Source: Minisyncoccota bacterium | GTDB lineage: Bacteria > Patescibacteriota > Minisyncoccia > Phycocordibacterales > UBA1006 | Reading direction: 5' to 3' | Assembly (NCBI GenBank): GCA_021734445.1 | Contig: JAIPIY010000002.1 | Coordinates: 1 to 32,785, forward strand | Length of the DNA stretch: 32,785 bases | Part shown: positions 7,308 to 15,191 of the stretch, piece after piece | Layout of the letters: each line of letters starts with the position of its first letter | Numbering within the stretch: the first letter of the stretch is position 1 | Program-made: the position numbers and the translations under genes | The notes under the pieces: model-generated | Told to the model about the DNA's origin: nothing | What the model saw: only the letters and a program-made list of their open reading frames with translations | The model's database searches: none

Positions 7308-7581
7308 TACCTTCTCTATTCAACCATTTATATAATGAACCCGTAAAAGTCAGTACGAGAAGCCCTGTGAGAAGGAGTAGAATTGGGTTCTCTTTGAGAA
7401 AAGGTATTTGATCAATAATTCTTTCAAAACCTTTTAAGGTCATCCCAACACCAAACACAACCAAAAAAGAAAAAACCAAAGGATACCGAGAAAGAACCGG
7501 TTCTGTATATTTACTGGTAGTATCATGGACTTCTTTTACAATTTTTTCCACGCTATGTATGGGGTCTTTGATGTTCATCAT
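7300..7581 (-). CDS. Small membrane protein, unknown function
   Basis: The 93-residue protein has an amphipathic N-terminal region (~1-30), then two predicted membrane helices (about 34-50, VFSFLVVFGVGMTL, and 67-83, ILLLLTGLLVLTFTGSLY) and a basic tail. I do not recognise a family. The ATG at 7581 is chosen because a TATTAT -10-like box ends exactly 6 bases upstream, as for other genes here; a second ATG follows directly. It is convergent with the PaaX-like gene and appears monocistronic. Confidence 0.7.
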   Translation of the reverse strand: MMNIKDPIHSVEKIVKEVHDTTSKYTEPVLSRYPLVFSFLVVFGVGMTLKGFERIIDQIPFLKENPILLLLTGLLVLTFTGSLYKWLNREGRK

Positions 7582-7587
7582 GTATTT

Positions 7588-7593
7588 ATAATA
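7588..7593 (-). promoter_or_regulatory. -10 box of the small membrane protein gene
   Basis: TATTAT on the minus strand ends 6 bases before the ATG at 7581, predicting a leaderless mRNA. No convincing -35 box is seen. Confidence 0.4.
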
Positions 7594-7615
7594 TCATAAA
7601 ATCACTTTTTAAGCG

Positions 7616-7644
7616 TTGACTTTTGGGTTATAATTTGATACCTT
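7616..7644 (+). promoter_or_regulatory. Promoter of the candidate small RNA
   Basis: TTGACT (7616-7621) lies 17 bases before TACCTT (7639-7644), which is preceded by TGA as an extended -10. Transcription would start at about 7651, the first base of the predicted closing stem. A TATAAT at 7629-7634 is an alternative -10 without a good -35. Confidence 0.5.
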
Positions 7645-7650
7645 GTAATT

Positions 7651-7738
7651 AGGTGTTTGGAGGGTTCGCCCTCTCACGGCTAATACATAAGCTGTAACCA
7701 GACACCTACAAAGCACCCGCCCAAAAGGCGGGTTTTTT
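7651..7738 (+). ncRNA. Candidate structured small RNA (three-way junction)
   Basis: An intergenic RNA of about 88 nt with promoter and terminator. The predicted fold is a closing stem P1 of 10 bp (7651-7660 with 7698-7707, one G-U), a hairpin P2 capped by UUCG (7661-7672), and a hairpin P3 of 6 bp (7676-7681 with 7690-7695, one G-U, 8-base loop). A short linker then leads to an intrinsic terminator (7715-7738). No ORF follows on the plus strand, so it is unlikely to be a riboswitch. It does not match SRP RNA, tmRNA, 6S, RNase P or a tRNA by eye. Function is unknown. Confidence 0.6.
7715..7738 (+). terminator. Intrinsic terminator of the small RNA
   Basis: A 7-bp GC-rich stem, ACCCGCC (7715-7721) with GGCGGGT (7727-7733), has loop CAAAA and a run of six T. 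It also faces the end of the convergent 45-residue ORF. Confidence 0.88.
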
Positions 7739-7740
7739 GT

Positions 7741-7878
7741 TTATATTTTCTTTAATATCTTTTTTGCTTGTTTTTCACCATCTTTTACTGCCTTGATATA
7801 TGCGGAAACAAGCTTGCTTTTGGGGGCATGCAAGACCTTGCCGGTTGTTTTAAATGTAACGCCTAAGATATGTATCAT
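7741..7878 (-). CDS. Small basic protein of 45 residues
   Basis: ATG at 7878 to TAA at 7741 encodes a 45-residue lysine-rich peptide beginning MIHILGVTFKTTGKVLHAP and ending in an amphipathic helix (KDGEKQAKKILKKI). It starts only 4 bases after the stop of the zeta-toxin-like gene, which suggests one mRNA and perhaps coupled translation. No Shine-Dalgarno sequence is visible. I recognise no family. It could be an antitoxin-type partner of the upstream kinase-like protein, but that is a guess from position alone. Confidence 0.45.
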   Translation of the reverse strand: MIHILGVTFKTTGKVLHAPKSKLVSAYIKAVKDGEKQAKKILKKI

Positions 7879-7882
7879 ATAA

Positions 7883-8515
7883 TTACATCATATCAAAATT
7901 AATTTCTAAATCAAGTCCTAAATTATCAGCTGTTGTATATAATCTTTTTGCTATTGAAATAAGGTTATTTGCAAGCTTTTTTCTACCAATTTTTCCAATA
8001 GGCAATCTAATAAAATCTAATTTATTAGACCCTGATAAAACACGGCTTATATATACTTCGACACGAACATTACTATTGATAAGAATTTTTGAGATAGAGA
8101 TTTTACTCAAAATATGAGTATTAAAGAACGTAATGTTCTCCATTTTTCTATCTCGTTTCAAAAAGGCGGCAAATGATTTTGTTGTATTTTCTGGGAGAAT
8201 AAGTACAACTTTTATTTTAGGATTGTTTTTAGTATATCTTTGAATGTTTTTTAACTTTACTTGAAAACCATCAAAGGTTTTTAATGTTCCATCATATACT
8301 AATTGATCTTTTTTATTGAGATAAGAAAAAGCAAACTCTGTTTTACCACTGGCTGTACCGCCAGCCATAAAAATAATACGCTTATATTTTTGGGACTTCA
8401 AAGCAGTATCAAAATCTTTGTTAGCTAGTTTTGCACTTTCACTATGCACTAGTTCAGATTTTTCAGGGTCATACCCAGGAATTTTCTTTTTGTATTCATC
8501 AACTTCGATAATCAT
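7883..8515 (-). CDS. Zeta-toxin-like P-loop kinase family protein
   Basis: The 210-residue protein has a Walker A loop GGTASGKT at residues 52-59, preceded by a hydrophobic strand (RIIFMA) and followed by VYDGTL with D75, which resembles strand 2 and the catalytic Asp region of zeta-toxin/small-molecule kinases. A basic KRDRK segment could be the lid. The N-terminal region with HSESAKLANKDFDTAL fits the helix before the P-loop in zeta toxins. Such toxins phosphorylate UDP-N-acetylglucosamine or related substrates; here the substrate cannot be judged. A -10-like box sits 6 bases before the ATG. It lies between a small ORF and a restriction-modification gene, consistent with a defence or toxin-antitoxin role. 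Confidence 0.65.
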   Translation of the reverse strand: MIIEVDEYKKKIPGYDPEKSELVHSESAKLANKDFDTALKSQKYKRIIFMAGGTASGKTEFAFSYLNKKDQLVYDGTLKTFDGFQVKLKNIQRYTKNNPKIKVVLILPENTTKSFAAFLKRDRKMENITFFNTHILSKISISKILINSNVRVEVYISRVLSGSNKLDFIRLPIGKIGRKKLANNLISIAKRLYTTADNLGLDLEINFDMM

Positions 8516-8521
8516 AGAATA

Positions 8522-8527
8522 ATTTTA
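8522..8527 (-). promoter_or_regulatory. -10 box of the zeta-like gene
   Basis: TAAAAT on the minus strand ends 6 bases before the ATG at 8515, after the terminator of the preceding gene. No clear -35 box is seen. A leaderless mRNA is predicted. Confidence 0.45.
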
Positions 8528-8564
8528 CCCTAAACAAAATAAGAAAACCACAACTCCACCCACC

Positions 8565-8588
8565 AAAAAACCGCTTATGCGGTTTTTT
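8565..8588 (-). terminator. Terminator after the unknown gene at 8575
   Basis: A 10-bp perfect stem, AAAAAACCGC and GCGGTTTTTT with a 4-base loop, contains the TAA stop of the gene at 8575. The T run works in the minus direction and separates the restriction-modification unit from the zeta-like gene. Confidence 0.85.
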
Positions 8589-9123
8589 GTATTTCTATAA
8601 GATCTGTTTTATTTATAACAACACCTAAATATACATCTGCTGAATTTACAAATGGAATCTTTTGAGAAAAAACACACATCTGATTTTTATTGTGAATTTC
8701 CTTAGTAAGAGTATTCTTGTCTGGATAAAAAATAAAGTAAACTTTCTGCAAGTATATACTTTTTATTGGAATAACAATATCTTCCTTTTTTGGTTCTTTT
8801 TTAATTGGATATCTTTCAATTTTTTGAGGCCAACAAGAAAAAAATGGCCTTTTTCTCTGTGCTAATGGTTTTTGTTGTTTTTCTGTTGGGTTTAATTTTT
8901 GAGTACAATCATGCTTAAGGTGTACAATAACTAAACCATTTTTTTCTTTAACATGATACGAGTAATGCAACCTTTTTGAAGGATTATCAACGTTGGGTAA
9001 ATGAATATAGATACTTGGGTCACTTATCTTATCTCCTTCAATCTTAAAAACTTTTCTAAAGTTTCCATCTGTATCTTTTATCAAAATATCACAAACATGG
9101 TTTATTTTTATTATTTTCCCCAT
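8575..9123 (-). CDS. Unknown protein coupled to the restriction-modification gene
   Basis: The 182-residue, lysine-rich protein has no motif I recognise and no signal peptide or membrane helix. It reads as two beta-rich halves (~1-70 and ~115-182) joined by a basic, proline-containing linker. Its start overlaps the end of the type IIG-like gene by 13 bases, so translation is probably coupled and the two share an mRNA. The position suggests an accessory, control or specificity partner of that enzyme, but no known controller (C protein) helix-turn-helix is visible. An intrinsic terminator follows directly. Confidence 0.6.
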   Translation of the reverse strand: MGKIIKINHVCDILIKDTDGNFRKVFKIEGDKISDPSIYIHLPNVDNPSKRLHYSYHVKEKNGLVIVHLKHDCTQKLNPTEKQQKPLAQRKRPFFSCWPQKIERYPIKKEPKKEDIVIPIKSIYLQKVYFIFYPDKNTLTKEIHNKNQMCVFSQKIPFVNSADVYLGVVINKTDLIEIQKTA

Positions 9124-12100
9124 ATATTATCAACCTCCTTCATTACCCTATCAGTTTCTGCCAGCACCTTTATTATCTTTTGATAATGTTCAATTTCTTC
9201 GTTTGAAAGTTTTCGCCCCTTGCGGTCTTTGAGATATTTTTGTGCTGGTTGATAACCACCGATATAGAAATTCCATGCAATTTCTGGAACATTTCCAAAA
9301 TACTGTGTACTGTTGACATATACATTTCCGTCTTTGTAAGTCATCTTCTCTACTTCGTCAGTTCCACCCACCGGAAAAGTGGTTATCAAATCATTCACCT
9401 CTGGCGCGGTCATCAAGTGGAACCCTCGCAATTTTTCTCCCAATTTTACCAAAGCGAAAAATGTTTCTTTGTTTTCTGGATATGGAACACGTGGAAAATC
9501 TATTTTCAAGAATTCTTTGTATTTTTCACGATATGTTGGAGAATACAAAACTGCGTAAATATAATCAATTACTACTGTAGGATCTATTTTTTCTGCTTCA
9601 TCATAGATTTTATATTTATACAAATACCTCATAAAATCCTGACTTAGATTAATAGAAATCGAGCCAGTTTGCATACCTGCAAAACTATCATTTCCAACTT
9701 TAACTATGTATGCCGGTGCTACATAATTAATTTCACCCGTTTTGTTTGAAATCAAAGAAGATTCAATTATGTTTTTAGTAATCCCAACATGAGTCCAATT
9801 ATTTGAATTTACCTGCTTGCAAAAAACTAAACCTAGATTATTGGGAGCAAAACTATTTTGATTTGAATTTTTAAATGAATCTTCTATTAAAGAAGCCATT
9901 ATTTTTTCTCTTGCTCTTTCAATTTTTTTAGCATCATAATAAACATATCTTTTATCAAAAATTCTATAATCGATAGTATTAACAAAAATTGGATCTGCTT
10001 CGCTTTTATAAAACTCAGCAACATTTTTTAATAATTCTTCTTTGTTGTCATTGATAAGAATCTTATCTTTTGCAGTAACAATACCAACACTATTCACAGG
10101 AAATATTTCAGCAACTGAAAAACCTTTTTGATATTCAGCTTTCCCTGCACCTTCAAGAACCCATATATCATTATCTTCTGGGAGCTCTATCCAATTTGCA
10201 GAACCTATTGATTCCGTATCTAATATTTTAAACTTATCCTCACGTAATCCATGTAGATCTAATTTATATACTTGAGCGAGTTTTTTATCTTTTGTATCAA
10301 ACTTTTTAATACCAAAAATCATTGATACTCCCGTCATAATATCAAAAACATTTTCATCTTTTGATCCGTCTGGTGAAACTTCTTTTTTGCGAGAGTTTCC
10401 ATGCAAATCTACAACATAAATCTTGTCGAATGTATTTCGCAAATGCCAACGCATTCCCCGAAATGTTGGATTATCGATATATCCATGCGCAGTAATCATA
10501 CCCATGATACCTTCGCCATTTTTCTCGATCAAACTTTCGGCAAAGTGCATAAATTTCACATAGTCATCATTAATCCATTTACTATTTCTTTCTTTTAATT
10601 TCTGCTTTCCTCCTGGTTCAACTTTATATACATCATTATCGGTATAATCAGGATTCATAGATTCACCAGAATACGGCGGATTTCCTATCACACACATGAT
10701 CGGATATTCAGATTTTATTCGGGATGCGCTTTTTGCTTCTTCGGCGATGGTATCCATTAATCCAAACAAATTTCCCTGATTAGAATAATCTTTTGGCTCT
10801 TCTAATGTGTTCGTCAAATACACACCCAACCGCTGGTTCAGGTTTTGCACACCTGTTTCGTGCAAGGTCATACCCAATTTCAAATGTGCAATTGTATATG
10901 ATGCCATCATTAATTCAAACCCATGTAACCTTGGCAATAAATCTTCTTTTACATATCCTTCCCAGCGACCTTGTTGGCCGGCAAAGCTTTTGTGGACATG
11001 TTCTATGACTTCGTTCAAGAATGTTCCTGTACCTGTTGCTACGTCCAATACCTGCACCTTGTGATATTCTTTTTCGACATCAACCATTTTTCCGTCTTTT
11101 GATTGTTCTGATTTTGTTAGTTTCTGAGCTTGGTATTGTTCTTGTTTGGTGACTTTTATTTTTGTTGTATCAGAAAGACCTTTTGTCAAACCAAATTCTT
11201 TTTTTAATATTTCATCTACAGCACGCACGATAAATTGCACCACCGGTCTGGGTGTGTAGAATACCCCCATTTCCATTTTCTTTTTAGCGTCATATTCTTT
11301 TAGGAAATCTTCGTAGAAATGTATAATAGGGTCTTTGGTATCTTTTTCTTGTTTATAGAAATCATGGAGAATCTTTTCAATATCTGCATGAGAAAAAACT
11401 TCACATAATTCATCTACGATATATCGTAGCCTGTCAGGAAATGACTGCCCGGCAATGTGGTCAAAAAATGATCCCAGAAATGGATTGGTTTTTGGTACCA
11501 AATCGCGTGCTTCAGTACGAGAAAAAGTATCCGCTGTTTTATCATGATAACGCGCGGCAAATAATCCGTACACCAATGTCTGTGCATACATATCAGCAAA
11601 TGATTCATCGTCTAGACTGGAAACCAACGATTCTTTGATAACGTTTTGCATGCGTATTAGTTCTGCATATTTTTCAGAATCAGATACCAACATATCAAGA
11701 ACATTATCCCGAATACGCTGAGCTTTTCCACCCATAATCTGAGCGAGGTGTTTTCCGCGCTTGATTGGTTCTTTGTGTGAGAGAGAAAAATCTACAAGAG
11801 TTTTTTCTAATTGTGAGAAATTTTCTGGAATTGGCGAAATGGTACGATTGGTTTTGTCGTATGTTGCAATGTGTATTGGTTCACCATATTTTTCTCCGTT
11901 ACGATAAAAGCGAAATTCTACCTGGTCAGTCAGAATCAGGTTATCATATCCAAAGTACCGATCCATTTGGTTCGATTTTTCTATTTTATCTAAATCAATG
12001 CCAATATCTTTGTTTTCGATATACAATACTGGAACCTGGTTTTTGAGCACTACGAAATCAGGCTTGTTGCCACCAACAGATTTTGCATCGTGATGAATGT

Positions 12101-12221
12101 GGTATTTTTGCTCTTTTGGGAAAATAGTCAAAAGGAGGTTTTCAAAGTCAGTTCGATATCCCATTTCACTGGTTTGAAAGTCTTTGAATTTTTCTGTGAT
12201 ATTAGCGAGATATTCTTGCAT
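9111..12221 (-). CDS. Type IIG-like restriction-modification enzyme (N6-adenine methylase fusion)
   Basis: A single 1036-residue chain joins nuclease and methyltransferase. Numbered from the chosen start, an N-terminal PD-(D/E)XK core is visible as D55 in KPDFVVLK and E69/K71 in LYIENKD. Methylase motifs follow: GVFYTP (~319-324), motif I VLDVATGTGTFL (~391-402) and motif IV GNPPYSG (NPPY ~514-517), the signature of N6-adenine methyltransferases. The C-terminal third resembles the specificity domain of type ISP/IIG enzymes, including YRIFDKRYVYYD. No helicase domain is present, so it is not type ISP proper. I start at the ATG at 12221 because a promoter ends 6 bases upstream; an in-frame extension to 12272 adds 17 unlikely residues. 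It probably methylates and cuts one asymmetric site. Confidence 0.88.
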   Translation of the reverse strand: MQEYLANITEKFKDFQTSEMGYRTDFENLLLTIFPKEQKYHIHHDAKSVGGNKPDFVVLKNQVPVLYIENKDIGIDLDKIEKSNQMDRYFGYDNLILTDQVEFRFYRNGEKYGEPIHIATYDKTNRTISPIPENFSQLEKTLVDFSLSHKEPIKRGKHLAQIMGGKAQRIRDNVLDMLVSDSEKYAELIRMQNVIKESLVSSLDDESFADMYAQTLVYGLFAARYHDKTADTFSRTEARDLVPKTNPFLGSFFDHIAGQSFPDRLRYIVDELCEVFSHADIEKILHDFYKQEKDTKDPIIHFYEDFLKEYDAKKKMEMGVFYTPRPVVQFIVRAVDEILKKEFGLTKGLSDTTKIKVTKQEQYQAQKLTKSEQSKDGKMVDVEKEYHKVQVLDVATGTGTFLNEVIEHVHKSFAGQQGRWEGYVKEDLLPRLHGFELMMASYTIAHLKLGMTLHETGVQNLNQRLGVYLTNTLEEPKDYSNQGNLFGLMDTIAEEAKSASRIKSEYPIMCVIGNPPYSGESMNPDYTDNDVYKVEPGGKQKLKERNSKWINDDYVKFMHFAESLIEKNGEGIMGMITAHGYIDNPTFRGMRWHLRNTFDKIYVVDLHGNSRKKEVSPDGSKDENVFDIMTGVSMIFGIKKFDTKDKKLAQVYKLDLHGLREDKFKILDTESIGSANWIELPEDNDIWVLEGAGKAEYQKGFSVAEIFPVNSVGIVTAKDKILINDNKEELLKNVAEFYKSEADPIFVNTIDYRIFDKRYVYYDAKKIERAREKIMASLIEDSFKNSNQNSFAPNNLGLVFCKQVNSNNWTHVGITKNIIESSLISNKTGEINYVAPAYIVKVGNDSFAGMQTGSISINLSQDFMRYLYKYKIYDEAEKIDPTVVIDYIYAVLYSPTYREKYKEFLKIDFPRVPYPENKETFFALVKLGEKLRGFHLMTAPEVNDLITTFPVGGTDEVEKMTYKDGNVYVNSTQYFGNVPEIAWNFYIGGYQPAQKYLKDRKGRKLSNEEIEHYQKIIKVLAETDRVMKEVDNIWGK

Positions 12222-12227
12222 ATATCT

Positions 12228-12256
12228 ATAATGCCTTAAAATAGACGTTTTTACAA
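12228..12256 (-). promoter_or_regulatory. Promoter of the restriction-modification gene
   Basis: On the minus strand, TTGTAA (12256-12251) and CATTAT (12233-12228) are 17 bases apart. The -10 box ends 6 bases before the ATG at 12221, predicting transcription from the start codon. This also supports the shorter start. Confidence 0.5.
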
Positions 12257-12322
12257 GCCATAGAAACACCAATTATCCACGTGGAGAACGATTTAAAAAA
12301 CCACAATAAAATAGATTTAATC

Positions 12323-13285
12323 CTATAGCACAAAAATAAGAATTAACATAGTAACAATAGCAATAACAAATCCCACTAAAAAGATATTATTTCTTCTTTT
12401 ATCTTGCACTGATGAGTCTCGGGTAACCAAATATATGTAGCCAACCACAATAACGCTCATCACAAACCCATATGCCGATGGCACAATAGCAACCTGTGGA
12501 GCATTTAACAGATATGGAGAAACAGCGATACTAATCGCCAATGAGGCATTTTGCATACCAACTTCGATACCTAATGTCGCTCGTTGTTTTTTACCCAAAC
12601 GAAATGGGGCACCAATAAAATACCCAAAAGCAAACATACACACAGCCAGTGCAGAGGCAATCAATGCTGCTTGTTTTGCAAACGCAACAAAAAATTCTCG
12701 TTCAATAATCATAGCAGTAAATACAACAGCAATCAGAACAATAGGGGTGACGATTTTTGCAACTTTTAATACTTTATTTGAAAAATTTGAAAAATACGTA
12801 TGCGTTATTAATCCAAGAATAATAGGAAGCAACGTCACTAATGCAATTTGCACAATTGTTTCCCAAAATGGCAGATGCAACACATAGGTTGTGCCTGTAA
12901 AATAATTCGCTGCTAAATTAACAATGAGAGGAATAGTGAAAATAGTGATAACACTGTTAATAGCAGTTAAACTGACCGCCAAAGCAACATCCGCATCGGC
13001 AAGAAAAGTAAGAAAATTAGACATAGGACCACCAGGTACAGACGCCAAGAGGACAAGACCGACACTGAGAATGGGATCTAGATTAAATATATGTGCAAGA
13101 CCAAACGCAATTAATGGTGCCCCGATTATTTGTGCCAGTATTCCTATACCGACAGCTTTCGGAGAATCAAGGAGCCTTTTGAAATCAGCGACCGTCAACG
13201 ACAATCCCATAACATACATTACAAGCCCGATGAGAATCGGCAAAAAGATTGCAACAAAAATATTAGTGTCGAGAAACTGATCCAT
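12323..13285 (-). CDS. BASS-family (bile acid:sodium symporter-like) transporter
   Basis: The 320-residue integral membrane protein has about ten hydrophobic segments. Family motifs are present: MGLSLTVADFKRLL near the start, SVPGGPMSNFLT (~84-95) in the first crossover region, and GIEVGMQNASLA (~239-250) in the second. BASS proteins couple sodium entry to uptake of organic anions; the substrate here cannot be inferred, and 'bile acid' is only the family name. It begins 6 bases after the secreted-protein gene at 13292, so both are probably co-transcribed. No strong terminator follows. ACR3-type arsenite efflux is related but less similar. Confidence 0.87.
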   Translation of the reverse strand: MDQFLDTNIFVAIFLPILIGLVMYVMGLSLTVADFKRLLDSPKAVGIGILAQIIGAPLIAFGLAHIFNLDPILSVGLVLLASVPGGPMSNFLTFLADADVALAVSLTAINSVITIFTIPLIVNLAANYFTGTTYVLHLPFWETIVQIALVTLLPIILGLITHTYFSNFSNKVLKVAKIVTPIVLIAVVFTAMIIEREFFVAFAKQAALIASALAVCMFAFGYFIGAPFRLGKKQRATLGIEVGMQNASLAISIAVSPYLLNAPQVAIVPSAYGFVMSVIVVGYIYLVTRDSSVQDKRRNNIFLVGFVIAIVTMLILIFVL

Positions 13286-13291
13286 ACATCA

Positions 13292-13966
13292 TTAAGATGA
13301 AGGGCACGCTTGAAATTCACAATTCGGACCAACACGCCCCACATAACTACCATCTGGGCACATCATTGCATCCATCGTACATGCGACCATTTCATCTTCT
13401 GGGACAACAGAATCTGTAGGATTAATTTCTATTTCTATCACAGAATCAGAAGATGTATTTTCTGTATCTAACATAGCACAATCTATTTTTTTCATTTGAA
13501 ATCCTTTGGTTAAATTATCTGTATCTTTGTATACATACACCCCATCACCACGATCTACCATTTCACCAAAAAGAGCAGCTGCGCCATTATTATCAAAACT
13601 AAGATGTAATTGCTCCATCACATACATACCTTCGGCAAAACTATACCACCAGACGTCACCAAATGCATCAGAAGTCGTAGCATCAGGATAGAGATACCCT
13701 TCAAAAGTTCCTATTTTTGAATCTGATTCTGCAGGTAAATTATGATATTCTCCTTTTATAAATTCTCCCTTTACGATTGATTTCAACCACGCTCGATCTG
13801 TGATACCGCGAGAATTTTCTTTTGCATAAGAATAACACATAGCAATTTCTTGGACCGGATCTGATTCCGATGGTACCACCGTTTGATTATCTTTTTTTGT
13901 AGTAACTAAAAAAATAGCAATAAAAACAAATACCATAACAATACCAAGAAATATTTTTTTATTCAT
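13292..13966 (-). CDS. Membrane-anchored extracytoplasmic protein with CPDGSYVGR cysteine tail
   Basis: The 224-residue protein starts with a short basic stretch and one hydrophobic segment (~4-22, IFLGIVMVFVFIAIFLV) that acts as signal or anchor; no lipobox cysteine follows it. The central region (~40-165) is an unrecognised soluble domain with two cysteines. The last ~35 residues contain a cysteine-rich module with CPDGSYVGR followed by GPNCEFQACP, a tail found on many CPR surface proteins; its four cysteines could form two disulfides. A TATAAT box ends 8 bases before the ATG. It shares a 75-base intergenic region with the divergent gene at 14042 and is followed by the transporter after 6 bases. 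Function is unknown. Confidence 0.7.
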   Translation of the reverse strand: MNKKIFLGIVMVFVFIAIFLVTTKKDNQTVVPSESDPVQEIAMCYSYAKENSRGITDRAWLKSIVKGEFIKGEYHNLPAESDSKIGTFEGYLYPDATTSDAFGDVWWYSFAEGMYVMEQLHLSFDNNGAAALFGEMVDRGDGVYVYKDTDNLTKGFQMKKIDCAMLDTENTSSDSVIEIEINPTDSVVPEDEMVACTMDAMMCPDGSYVGRVGPNCEFQACPSS

Positions 13967-13974
13967 ATGTTTAC

Positions 13975-13980
13975 ATTATA
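13975..13980 (-). promoter_or_regulatory. -10 box of the gene at 13292
   Basis: A perfect TATAAT on the minus strand ends 8 bases before the ATG at 13966. The -35 region is poor. The predicted leader is 1-2 nt. Confidence 0.5.
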
Positions 13981-14029
13981 CCACATATAAACAACTAAAG
14001 TCCTATGTGGATTAAATAATGGCCTATGT

Positions 14030-14035
14030 TATACT
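14030..14035 (+). promoter_or_regulatory. -10 box of the gene at 14042
   Basis: TATACT ends 6 bases before the ATG at 14042, predicting a leaderless mRNA. No good -35 box is seen. Confidence 0.45.
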
Positions 14036-14041
14036 GTATAT

Positions 14042-14257
14042 ATGAACGAACAGTTCCCTACTTATACATGTTCTGGAGATGCTATTGCTGATGCAAATAA
14101 TCCCCGTATCAGCGATTCGTTGTTTTTACTTCATTATGGAGAAGATAAAAAAACCATATTAAATGAAAATGCAAGAATAAAACGTTTTGAACAAGCACAA
14201 GAAGCTCTGACAAAGGCAGAAGAATCTGAACAAGAACCACCCAAAATGGCAGCCTAA
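14042..14257 (+). CDS. Small acidic protein, unknown function
   Basis: The 71-residue soluble protein has a C-terminal helix with heptad-like spacing (about 41-63, ENARIKRFEQAQEALTKAEE) that could form a coiled coil. The N-terminal half is unrecognised. Support for it being real: a -10 box at the spacing used by other genes here, an ATG start and a strong terminator 30 bases after the stop. Confidence 0.6.
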   Translation: MNEQFPTYTCSGDAIADANNPRISDSLFLLHYGEDKKTILNENARIKRFEQAQEALTKAEESEQEPPKMAA

Positions 14258-14285
14258 CATGCAAACCTTTATCATCTATGCATAT

Positions 14286-14315
14286 ACAAAAAACCGGCGA
14301 ATGCCGGTTTTTTGT
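14286..14315. terminator. Shared terminator between the gene at 14042 and rpsI
   Basis: A 13-bp stem, ACAAAAAACCGGC (14286-14298) with GCCGGTTTTTTGT (14303-14315), has loop GAAT. T runs occur in both directions. It ends the ribosomal protein operon (minus) and the small gene (plus). Confidence 0.9.
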
Positions 14316-14327
14316 AATAAGGAGATA

Positions 14328-14810
14328 TTAACGTTTTGACCATTGTGGTGCCTTTCGCGCCTTTCGAAGTCCGAATTTTCGTCGTTCTTTTGATCTTGGA
14401 TCTCGTTTCAAGAATCCATAATCTTTCAATGTCTTTCGTACCGGTGGGTACAATTTTTCCAAAGCTCGCGCAATACCGTGTCGGATTGCTTCTGCTTGTG
14501 AATGAATTCCACCTCCAACTACACGTACAGTAATTTTAAAGGTATCTGGGAATTCTACTTTTTTGAAAGGTTCGTTAATGATTTTCACTAATTCTTCAAC
14601 CTTGAGATATTCTGAAGCATCTTTATCATTTACAGTGATTGATGTTTTTGATGCATTTGAAAACCGTACACGTGCAGTTGATGTCTTTCGTCGTCCAACC
14701 ACCTCCATGTAACCTTCGATTTTCTTTGAATCTAATTCCAAAACCGCTGGTTTTTGCTCAGCTTCTTCGACGATATTTGTTTCTTCTATAGTATTATTTT
14801 CTTCTGACAT
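14328..14810 (-). CDS. rpsI: 30S ribosomal protein S9
   Basis: S9 sits in the 30S head and its C-terminal arg/lys tail contacts P-site tRNA. The core from about residue 33 (YMEVVGRRKTSTARVRF) and the closing RKARKAPQWSKR are typical. At 160 residues it is longer than the usual ~130 because of an acidic N-terminal extension of about 30 residues. It is last in the operon, 10 bases after rplM. Confidence 0.97.
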   Translation of the reverse strand: MSEENNTIEETNIVEEAEQKPAVLELDSKKIEGYMEVVGRRKTSTARVRFSNASKTSITVNDKDASEYLKVEELVKIINEPFKKVEFPDTFKITVRVVGGGIHSQAEAIRHGIARALEKLYPPVRKTLKDYGFLKRDPRSKERRKFGLRKARKAPQWSKR

Positions 14811-14820
14811 ACAACATTAT

Positions 14821-15183
14821 TTATTCGCTAATGGTAAGTTTTTTCAAAATCAAAGGACGTAGCTTGTTTGCAGGCATCATACCTTTGATTGCTGTTTCTA
14901 AAATTTGTTTATACCCTTTTTTCTCTACTACTTGTGTCATCGTTGGCTGTTTCAAACCTCCTGGGTATCCTGAATATCGAGAGTATGTTTTTTGTTTCAT
15001 TTTTGAACCAGTGATTTTCATTTTGCTGGCATTCGTAATTAATACACGAACATCAGCGACAATGTTTTTACGAAATCCTGGAGTATCTTTTCCACGCAAA
15101 ATAGTAGCCACGCGGGTTGCGATACGTCCCAATGGTTGTCCTGTTGCGTCTATTGTATATTCTTTTGTATTCATATTCTGCAT
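14821..15183 (-). CDS. rplM: 50S ribosomal protein L13
   Basis: L13 is an early-assembly 50S protein. The core motif GQPLGRIATRVATILRGKD and the region KITGSKMKQKTYSRYSGYPG are family features. The protein is 120 residues, shorter than the ~142 of E. coli, mainly by loss of C-terminal residues. A second in-frame ATG lies three codons in (15174) and may be the true start. It is coupled to rpsI, as almost always in bacteria. Confidence 0.97.
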   Translation of the reverse strand: MQNMNTKEYTIDATGQPLGRIATRVATILRGKDTPGFRKNIVADVRVLITNASKMKITGSKMKQKTYSRYSGYPGGLKQPTMTQVVEKKGYKQILETAIKGMMPANKLRPLILKKLTISE

Positions 15184-15191
15184 AATAATTA

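Noticed and set aside
7651-7710. tRNA, because of a GGTTCG-like segment
   Set aside because: There is no acceptor/anticodon/T-arm layout; the TTCG is a tetraloop inside a short hairpin.
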